Shown: positions 1 through 4,436 of the stretch, piece after piece
Layout: the number at the start of each line of letters is the position of its first letter
How positions within the stretch are numbered: the stretch's first letter is position 1
Assembly (NCBI GenBank): GCA_003555185.1
Contig: PWFZ01000438.1
Coordinates: forward strand, 1-7,048
Source: Balneolaceae bacterium
GTDB taxonomy: Bacteria; Bacteroidota; Rhodothermia; Balneolales; Balneolaceae
DNA length: 7,048 bases
Direction of reading: 5' to 3'
Translations under genes and position numbers: made by a program
The notes under the pieces: model-generated
Databases searched by the model: none
The model's input: only the letters and a program-made list of their open reading frames with translations
What the model was told of the DNA's origin: nothing

Positions 1-377
1 CTTTCGGGATCTTCCGGCTCAACATTAGTTGGACATACTTTTACTTCTGCGCCCAACGCCCGCAACAGATCAACCTTTTCCTGACTCTGTTTATCCGTAG
101 TTGTAAAAATGCATTTGTATCCCTTAACTGCCGCAGCCAGTGCAAGCCCCATCCCGGTATTTCCTGATGTTCCTTCGATAATGGTTCCTCCGGGCTTTAT
201 CAATCCCGCTTCCTCTGCATCTTCAACCATCTTTAGCGCAATACGATCTTTAATGCTCTGACCGGGATTTAGATACTCCACCTTTGCAGCAACTGTTAAC
301 GGCAGATCAGCAACCACTTTGTTCAGTTTCACCAATGGTGTATTGCCAATTGCTTCTAATATTGAATTATGAATCAT
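1..377 (-). CDS. Cystathionine beta-synthase (PLP-dependent), N-terminal part, cut by window edge
   Basis: The first 125 codons are visible; the rest lies beyond position 1. The product is a fold-type II PLP enzyme of the cysteine synthase/cystathionine beta-synthase family, which condenses serine (or an activated serine) with homocysteine or sulfide in the cytoplasm. Visible motifs are IGNTPLVKL (residues 10-18), NPGQSIKDRI with the PLP lysine at K43, and the phosphate-binding loop EGTSGNTGMGLAL (about 68-80). The following segment TTTDKQSQEKVDLLRALGAE matches cystathionine beta-synthase better than CysK, which has other residues there. Q40 replaces the more usual G/S/N before SxKDR. The start is the ATG at 377-375; there is no Shine-Dalgarno sequence. 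Whether C-terminal CBS domains follow cannot be seen. It diverges from the SpoIID-family gene, with 110 bases between the starts. The family is certain; the exact substrate (CBS versus O-acetylserine sulfhydrylase) is inferred. Confidence 0.88.
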   Translation of the reverse strand, partial: MIHNSILEAIGNTPLVKLNKVVADLPLTVAAKVEYLNPGQSIKDRIALKMVEDAEEAGLIKPGGTIIEGTSGNTGMGLALAAAVKGYKCIFTTTDKQSQEKVDLLRALGAEVKVCPTNVEPEDPE

Positions 378-410
378 AGTATAAGGTCGTTTCACTATTA
401 AGCTTAAATT

Positions 411-428
411 TTTGTTTTAACAAAGATA
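411..428 (-). promoter_or_regulatory. Putative Bacteroidota-type -7 promoter box overlapping a small inverted repeat
   Basis: On the minus strand, positions 428-421 read TATCTTTG, an exact match to the TAnnTTTG -7 consensus of Bacteroidota primary sigma factors. It sits about 44 bases before the start of the cystathionine beta-synthase gene. I find no good TTG/TTTG -33 element at the expected distance upstream. The box overlaps a perfect inverted repeat with 6-base arms and a 2-base centre (411-424, TTTGTT and AACAAA), which could be an operator or chance in this AT-rich stretch. For the plus-strand gene, a weaker off-spacing box (TAAAATTTG) lies at 467-475, only 12 bases before its ATG. Confidence 0.35.
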
Positions 429-487
429 GTAAAAAATGTCGGGTGATTTTGAAGCGTATTTCCATGTAAAATTTGTATTTTCAAAAA

Positions 488-1753
488 ATGTCATCATTAA
501 AAAAGATTTACAATTCAACCGCTTCCATTTCATCTCTGCTATTAGGGTTTTTTCTACTGCTTTTTGCATGGGGTGGTAATGCTAATTCAACGAAATCCAA
601 CCAGCTGGATCTAACCACTGTGGATACCATACGGGTTCTCCTTTTTGATACAAATCCTCCCGGTACGATTCAAATCAATCCGATAGAGAGTTCTCTTTAT
701 TTCTACATAGATGATGAAAAAATTGAGATTTCACCAGAAGATGGACGCGTAGAAATTCAGAGAGAAAATAATCAACTGACGTTGAATGCAGGTCGACAGA
801 CATATCAGACAAAAACCCTGAAAGTTGTAAATGAACATGGATTAACTCAGGTACAGTCTGATCGGTTTAGAAATCGTATGTACCGCGGTGATTTTAATAT
901 CGACCCTCACCCATTACGTGAGGCGCTGCAGATCATCAATTATGTGCAGCTCGAGGATTATGTGGCATCTGTTGTGGGAAGCGAAATGAACTTCACCGAA
1001 TTTGAAGCCTTAAAAACCCAGGCTGTGGTTTCCCGAACCTATGCGCTGTGGTCTATCCAGGGATCTCCTTATCACAATTTCGATCTTAAAGATTTCGAAG
1101 CCAATCAGGTTTATCTGGGAGCAATCCCAACTAAACCCTGGTATCTGGACGCGGCATTGTCTACGGATGGAGAAATTTTAACATGGAGTGACAAATTGAT
1201 TTTAAGCTCATTTTCAAGCACATGTGGCGGAGTAACCAGCAATAATGAAGATGTGTGGAGCGGTCGGTCACTGCCCTACCTTCGATCTGTTTCGGATCAT
1301 GACATGTGTTCAATATCGCCGCATCACCGCTGGGATTTTGAGATTGAGCTGAGCGAATTAAATACAATACTTGATAACCGATATGGTTTTAAAGCAGTGG
1401 AAACGTCCATGGATCGTGATAATATGGGACGCGTAAAAAATATCACATTTTTGAATCGTAATAACCGGGAATTGACATTCTCAGGAAATGAATTTCGACT
1501 ACTAATAAACCGAAATTATACACCGCTAAGCATTCGAAGCACCCATTTTAGCTGGCATGAAAATGGGGATACGATTCAAATATCAGGAAAAGGTTTGGGA
1601 CACGGTGTGGGTTTGTGTCAGTGGGGTGCAAAAGGATTTGCGCAAAACGGGTGGGATTATAAAGATATTCTATCCTTTTACTTTAGTGGCACAAAAATTA
1701 AAGACTACATAAGTATAAGAGAATCATCAGGGTACATTAAGTTACATAAGTAG
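488..1753 (+). CDS. Secreted SpoIID/LytB-domain protein, probable peptidoglycan lytic transglycosylase
   Basis: A 421-residue protein from the ATG at 488. A TTG 15 bases upstream in frame is also open, but the ATG gives a normal export signal: a basic start (MSSLKK), a hydrophobic run at about 13-28, then a small-residue stretch (GGNANS) fit for signal peptidase I. No lipobox cysteine is seen. The SpoIID domain fills roughly residues 125-410. It has LEDYVASVVGSEM with the presumed catalytic glutamate at E166, EALKTQAVVSRTYA, the STCGG motif (C246), and GKGLGHGVGLCQWGAKG (H372) near the C-terminus. Known members cleave denuded glycan strands; in endospore formers SpoIID acts in engulfment. In a non-sporulating relative the role is presumably wall remodelling in the periplasm (inference). 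The usual EMP motif reads EMN here. C246 and C274 (DMC) may pair or bind metal. The 3' end is partly duplicated 670 bases downstream. Confidence 0.88.
   Translation: MSSLKKIYNSTASISSLLLGFFLLLFAWGGNANSTKSNQLDLTTVDTIRVLLFDTNPPGTIQINPIESSLYFYIDDEKIEISPEDGRVEIQRENNQLTLNAGRQTYQTKTLKVVNEHGLTQVQSDRFRNRMYRGDFNIDPHPLREALQIINYVQLEDYVASVVGSEMNFTEFEALKTQAVVSRTYALWSIQGSPYHNFDLKDFEANQVYLGAIPTKPWYLDAALSTDGEILTWSDKLILSSFSSTCGGVTSNNEDVWSGRSLPYLRSVSDHDMCSISPHHRWDFEIELSELNTILDNRYGFKAVETSMDRDNMGRVKNITFLNRNNRELTFSGNEFRLLINRNYTPLSIRSTHFSWHENGDTIQISGKGLGHGVGLCQWGAKGFAQNGWDYKDILSFYFSGTKIKDYISIRESSGYIKLHK
1654..1696 (+). repeat. Direct repeat, copy A (inside the SpoIID-family gene)
   Basis: This 43-base block encodes the DYKDIL-FYFSGTK segment near the C-terminus of the SpoIID protein. 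It is repeated at 2324-2366 with 40 of 43 bases identical. The mismatches are CC to AT at 1674-1675 and C to T at 1690. Just upstream of the block there is no similarity between the copies, and downstream identity falls to about 8 of the next 20 bases. Confidence 0.85.
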
Positions 1754-1878
1754 ATATATGTTTTTTGAAGCATCACAACCACCATCCATTTTTGCATAAA
1801 AATTAAAAACCCAATGCCTTTGAAAGAATGTTGGTGGAGATATCACAATCAGCGGAGATAACGTAGCAGTAAACGTGT

Positions 1879-2058
1879 TTATCCAGGAATGAAATAAAAT
1901 ACTCTGATTTCATCTTCAGTTACTGCTACCAAATCATATTCTTTTTGCAAACATTGAATAAGGTGCTCAATACATTCATTATCACCATCATCTACTACCT
2001 GACTAATTGGCTTTTCTTCAACCTGTTTACATTCATAATAAACGATTTTTTTCGCCAT
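1879..2058 (-). CDS. Small acidic hypothetical protein (59 aa)
   Basis: An uninterrupted frame of 59 codons runs from ATG at 2058-2056 to TAA at 1881-1879. The start is MAKKIVYYEC and the end is EIRVFYFIPG. A purine-rich GAGAGA lies 5-10 bases before the ATG, a better ribosome-binding candidate than any other gene here has. The product is acidic in the middle and C-terminal half (VVDDGDNEC, VTEDE) with three cysteines and no signal peptide or membrane segment. I do not recognise a family. It starts 9 bases after the stop of another open frame on the same strand, so the two could be cotranscribed. Its YDLVAVTEDEI resembles YDFISVEADEV in that neighbour. Support is the credible start, the coding-like amino-acid mix and the neighbour; it could still be decayed or non-coding. 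Confidence 0.5.
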   Translation of the reverse strand: MAKKIVYYECKQVEEKPISQVVDDGDNECIEHLIQCLQKEYDLVAVTEDEIRVFYFIPG

Positions 2059-2067
2059 TTTTATCTC

Positions 2068-2289
2068 TCACTTATTTATTGAACTGAAGCTTGACTGAAT
2101 AGTAATTTTAAGGTAGCTAATAAATTTCGTTTTTGAATGATATGGAACAGGTAAATGATTACATACTTCTCTCATTATAGTTGCTATTTTAACTACCTCA
2201 TCTGCTTCAACAGATATAAAATCATATCTTGATGTTATGGGTATCAATCCTTCCTTTTTTAAAACACAGTTAAAGGAAGTACTGGAAAC
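2068..2289 (-). CDS. Unrecognised short open frame, possibly the 3' remnant of a truncated gene
   Basis: The frame is open for 73 codons between a TAG at 2292-2290 and the TGA at 2070-2068. It has no ATG near its beginning. The only candidate starts are TTG at 2247 (59 aa) and an internal ATG giving about 35 aa. The TTG follows AAGGAAGGA at a distance too short for a normal ribosome-binding site. The composition is protein-like (SRYDFISVEADEVVKIATIM, then VCNHLPVPYHSKTKF). The most economical reading is the C-terminal part of a gene whose 5' end was lost where the SpoIID relic now lies, or a small gene starting at TTG. It is followed closely by the 59-residue ORF on the same strand. No family is recognised and no function is proposed. 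Confidence 0.35.
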   Translation of the reverse strand, partial: VSSTSFNCVLKKEGLIPITSRYDFISVEADEVVKIATIMREVCNHLPVPYHSKTKFISYLKITIQSSFSSINK

Positions 2290-2323
2290 CTATAGGCACC
2301 ATTCGTACCGACAGGTTGAAAAA

Positions 2324-2366
2324 GGATTATAAAGATATTCTATATTTTTACTTTAGTGGTACAAAA
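2324..2366 (+). repeat. Direct repeat, copy B (inside the SpoIID relic)
   Basis: Second copy of the 43-base block at 1654-1696, offset by exactly 670 bases, 40 of 43 identical. The reading frame is preserved, and two of the three differences fall in one codon (TCC serine to TAT tyrosine); the third is silent (GGC to GGT). Confidence 0.85.
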
Positions 2367-2417
2367 GTCGTAGATTTCCACTCCATCAAATTACAAATAA
2401 TTGAACTGCACATATAA
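2325..2417 (+). pseudogene. Relic of a second SpoIID-domain gene, C-terminal 30 codons only
   Basis: From GAT at 2325 to TAA at 2415-2417 this frame encodes DYKDILYFYFSGTK followed by VVDFHSIK and a short tail. It lines up with DYKDILSFYFSGTK, IKDYISIR and the tail of the intact SpoIID-family protein, and it ends at a similar distance from the motif. In frame upstream there is no SpoIID-like sequence, and a TAA stops the frame at 2271-2273. No start or catalytic region is present, so it cannot be functional. Because the tail has diverged in DNA but still resembles the intact tail in protein, a decayed paralogue fits better than a very recent partial duplication. Its stop is 3 bases before the ATG of the DUF4290 gene. 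Confidence 0.7.
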
Positions 2418-2420
2418 CCA

Positions 2421-2696
2421 ATGTTTTTAGAGCAAGACAAACCAAAAGACTATGATTGCGGATATAACCTTGATCTGATGATCCGGGCGATACCCAGAAT
2501 TGAAGACCATAATGAGAGAGTACAATATGCCAAACGTGTGGTCGGACTCATAAAACAGAGCCATCCTAACTGGGTAGAAAAAAACGGACAGAGCAAAATG
2601 GCGTGGGACTACTTCTTTGAACTGGCTGAATTCAACCCTAATGATCACGGGATTAAAAACCCATTTGATTCAGGTGACGTAGACGACGCAAAGTAA
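2421..2696 (+). CDS. DUF4290-family small cytoplasmic protein (91 aa)
   Basis: A 91-residue soluble protein without signal peptide or membrane segment. It shows the pattern I associate with DUF4290: a Tyr-x-x-Gly-Tyr/Arg-Asn opening (YDCGYNLDLMI, about residues 11-21), an IEDHNERVQYAKRVV helix (27-41) matching the family's IEDREERN core, then a helix ending KMAWDYFFELAEF (59-71), which corresponds to the family's KLWDHLxIMSDF. Members in Bacteroidota are often about 200 residues long with a variable C-terminal tail. This one stops soon after the core, at an acidic end (GDVDDAK). The function of the family is not known to me. The start is the first ATG in frame, 3 bases after the stop of the SpoIID relic, and there is no clear ribosome-binding site. 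A REP-like hairpin begins within 10 bases of the stop. Confidence 0.78.
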   Translation: MFLEQDKPKDYDCGYNLDLMIRAIPRIEDHNERVQYAKRVVGLIKQSHPNWVEKNGQSKMAWDYFFELAEFNPNDHGIKNPFDSGDVDDAK

Positions 2697-2699
2697 CAT

Positions 2700-2722
2700 G
2701 TAACCCGAAGCTCCCGCTTCGG
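2700..2722 (+). repeat. REP-like palindromic element, copy 1 (forward)
   Basis: A GTAAC head is followed by a perfect hairpin: CCGAAGC, loop TCCC, GCTTCGG (stem arms 2705-2711 and 2716-2722). Outer bases 2700-2703 and 2724-2728 can extend it with one bulge and one mismatch. It lies 3 bases after the stop of the DUF4290 gene. It has no following T-run, so it is not a standard intrinsic terminator, though the hairpin may protect the mRNA end. The GTAA-type head plus 7+4+7 hairpin is the architecture of REP elements mobilised by RAYT transposases. Confidence 0.7.
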
Positions 2723-2768
2723 CTTAACTAATGGCACTAAACTGAAAACACCTCTTTCTCTAATACTT

Positions 2769-2791
2769 CCGGACGGGGACGTCCGGGTTAC
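2769..2791 (-). repeat. REP-like palindromic element, copy 2 (inverted)
   Basis: Read on the minus strand this is GTAAC, then CCGGACG, loop TCCC, CGTCCGG. Head, loop and hairpin geometry match copy 1. Three stem pairs differ, and in each both partners have changed together, so the hairpin is kept while the sequence varies. It is inverted relative to copy 1, with 46 bases between them, as in bacterial interspersed mosaic elements. Confidence 0.7.
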
Positions 2792-2814
2792 GTAACCCAA
2801 TTCTCCCTCTTCGA
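2792..2814 (+). repeat. Decayed REP-like element, copy 3 (forward)
   Basis: It directly abuts copy 2 head to head, producing the perfect 14-base palindrome GGGTTACGTAACCC at 2785-2798. Against copy 1 it matches at 18 of 23 positions: the GTAACCC head, the TCCC loop and the CTTCG of the 3' arm are kept. The 5' arm has changed (AATTC), so the hairpin no longer forms. Confidence 0.5.
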
Positions 2815-2919
2815 TACCATTTTTCTTGATTTGGCACATTGCTCTAATTCGTTACAACACATAGGTTCATTTCTTTTTCGCACGGAAAAACATTTCACCT
2901 TTTTACTTTGCTTTAACAA

Positions 2920-2941
2920 ACTTTCAATTTATATTGAAAGT
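2920..2941. promoter_or_regulatory. Perfect 9+9 palindrome upstream of the menaquinone operon
   Basis: Arms ACTTTCAAT and ATTGAAAGT flank a 4-base centre (TTAT), 28 bases before the menF start. A TACTTTG at 2904-2910, one base short of the TAnnTTTG -7 consensus, lies just upstream. If that is the promoter, the palindrome would cover the start of the transcript and could be an operator or a 5'-leader hairpin. No regulator can be named from the sequence. Confidence 0.4.
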
Positions 2942-2969
2942 AGTTGATTGATAAAACCAATAAATTGTG

Positions 2970-4436
2970 ATGAACAGTCAAACAACCGACAAAGACCGCT
3001 CTACTGAGTTTATCGAAACTCTTGAAAGCAATGAATTCACCTCTTTTTTACACAGTCTTTCGTTTCAGGATTTTTCTGATGATTCGAAATGGATTTCTGT
3101 AACTTTGCCAATTCCCGGTATAGATCCGCTCGCAGCGCTGGAACTGGATAGCGATCATAAGGAGAAATTCTACTGGGACCATCCTGAACAAAATATTTCT
3201 ATCTCTGCCGGTGGCAAGGTTACTGAACTGAAGGCAACCGGAACAGAACGCTTCAATGAGATCGCTGAAAAAACAAAAGAGATCAAGAAAAACATTGCTT
3301 CATTCAGCTCCATTAAACACTCAATGGCAGGCCCCCTCTTTTTAGGCGGGTACTCCTTTGGTGATCACAATATCAGTCCGGTCTGGAACCGGTTTGGGGC
3401 GGCTCGGTTTATCCTCCCCGAATGGATGCTCATAAAAAATGGTAATCTGCATCTGTTAACGCTTACAATTGAGCGTGGCGAGAAAAAGATACATGATATC
3501 TATCAGGAAATTATAGAGCGCGTTACGGCTTTTTTAAATCTTGCGGGAACCATTGAACACAACGCTCCCAAAAGAAAAAGACGCTCGAACATTGTTTGCA
3601 GTCTGCAAAACCCGGAAGATAAAGTCCGATGGCTTAGCAACGTTGAAAAAGCGAAGAAACTGATCAGCGAAGGGGAATTTGAGAAAATTGTACTTGCACG
3701 AAAAGTTACAGTTGAATCAAAATACCCTCTTAATCCGTCCGTGATGGTGCATAAACTGCGCCAAAAATATCCCGGGTGCTATAATTTTTTAATTCAACTC
3801 GATTCGGATACTTCGTTTATTGGAGCCACTCCGGAGAGACTTGCCTCATTCGAAAAAGGCACTTTTCTTACTGAAGGGTTGGCCGGAAGTACATCTCGCG
3901 GAAAAACAGCATTGGAAGATGCATCTCTCGCTCACTCATTAATGGGCAGCAAAAAAGACCGCATCGAGCATCAGTTTGTGGTTAGGGCGATCAATGATAA
4001 TTTAAAGCCCTACAGTCTAAGGGTTGAACATCCCTCACAGCCACAGGTTAAAAAGCTGCAGAATGTTCAGCATTTGTTTACTCCTATTTCTGCTTCGATT
4101 AAAACAGGGATTCAAATTCATGAGCTGATTCAAAACTTACACCCAACACCTGCCGTTGGAGGTTTTCCCCGTGATGAAGCCACACGCTACATTCAGGATA
4201 TTGAGCGAATTGAACGCGGATGGTATTCTGCGCCCGTTGGCTGGTTTAATCTAAATGGGTCCGGCGAATTTGCCGTAGCTATACGAAGCGCACTTCTGCA
4301 TGAGCAAAAAGCACACCTTTACGCAGGCTGCGGAATTGTGGCTGACTCAGATGCGGAAACAGAGTGGAACGAAACACTGTTGAAGTTCGAGCCTATGATG
4401 GATGCCATTAATCAGTTGGATGAGCTCTATGACTAA
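2970..4436 (+). CDS. menF: Isochorismate synthase MenF
   Basis: A 488-residue cytoplasmic enzyme of the chorismate-utilising family (MenF/EntC/TrpE/PabB fold) that converts chorismate to isochorismate, the first committed step of menaquinone synthesis. The N-terminal 200 residues are variable. The catalytic domain shows FEKIVLARKV with the presumed general base K239, GATPERL (285-291), EGLAGSTSRG (302-311), EHQFVVRAIND, LHPTPAVGG (H391 to G398), ERIERGWYSAPVGW, and the C-terminal YAGCGIVADSDAETEWNET (451-469) carrying Mg2+-binding glutamates. Assignment as MenF and not salicylate or anthranilate synthase rests mainly on its place before menD. I chose the ATG at 2970; a GTG immediately upstream (2967) is also in frame and would add one residue. 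It is the first gene of the operon, and its last 8 bases overlap menD. Confidence 0.93.
   Translation: MNSQTTDKDRSTEFIETLESNEFTSFLHSLSFQDFSDDSKWISVTLPIPGIDPLAALELDSDHKEKFYWDHPEQNISISAGGKVTELKATGTERFNEIAEKTKEIKKNIASFSSIKHSMAGPLFLGGYSFGDHNISPVWNRFGAARFILPEWMLIKNGNLHLLTLTIERGEKKIHDIYQEIIERVTAFLNLAGTIEHNAPKRKRRSNIVCSLQNPEDKVRWLSNVEKAKKLISEGEFEKIVLARKVTVESKYPLNPSVMVHKLRQKYPGCYNFLIQLDSDTSFIGATPERLASFEKGTFLTEGLAGSTSRGKTALEDASLAHSLMGSKKDRIEHQFVVRAINDNLKPYSLRVEHPSQPQVKKLQNVQHLFTPISASIKTGIQIHELIQNLHPTPAVGGFPRDEATRYIQDIERIERGWYSAPVGWFNLNGSGEFAVAIRSALLHEQKAHLYAGCGIVADSDAETEWNETLLKFEPMMDAINQLDELYD

Larger units (their letters stand above)
1754..2420. other. Accessory islet between the SpoIID-family gene and the DUF4290 gene
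   Basis: This 667-base stretch has no gene on the plus strand apart from a 31-codon relic of a SpoIID C-terminus at its end. On the minus strand there are two short open frames, one complete with an ATG. The composition is noticeably AT-rich compared with the flanking genes. I see no transposase, no clear terminal inverted repeats or target duplication, and no RNA gene. A 10-base inverted repeat (1863-1872 with 1920-1929) spans the 3' end of the small minus-strand ORF. An AT-only 6+6 hairpin around 1789-1804 is too weak to call a terminator. Flanking by two SpoIID tail segments suggests that material was inserted or that a duplicated gene decayed (inference). Confidence 0.6.

Noticed and set aside
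473..487. TTG start giving a SpoIID-family protein five residues longer
   Set aside because: The ATG at 488 yields a standard signal peptide with a basic start, and the TTG overlaps a possible promoter element; nothing supports the extra residues.
1161..1367. 68-codon minus-strand frame inside the SpoIID-family gene
   Set aside because: It is antisense to the conserved STCGG region; no independent support.
1789..1804. AT-rich hairpin as terminator of the SpoIID-family gene
   Set aside because: The stem is six A/T pairs around GCAT, too weak to be convincing.
1828..1896. Short plus-strand peptide resembling a beta-helix repeat (GGDITISGDNV)
   Set aside because: Only about 22 codons between stops, no start and no neighbouring repeat; most likely chance.
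2289..2320. Possible recombination site or insertion-sequence end next to the relic
   Set aside because: Only an 8-base palindrome (CCTATAGG) is visible; no partner end, target duplication or recombinase gene is present.
2705..2728. Intrinsic terminator after the DUF4290 gene
   Set aside because: The stem is strong but no T-run follows, and an inverted relative of the same hairpin occurs nearby, so a REP-like element explains it better.
2645..2839. 64-codon minus-strand frame across the REP-like cluster
   Set aside because: It runs through the palindromic repeats and the end of the DUF4290 gene; its sequence is explained by the repeats and has no protein family signature.
4402..4428. Earlier ATG codons for menD at 4402 and 4420
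   Set aside because: They would add residues before the conserved MenD N-terminus and enlarge the overlap with menF; the ATG at 4429 fits the family length and the overlap pattern seen again at menH/menB.
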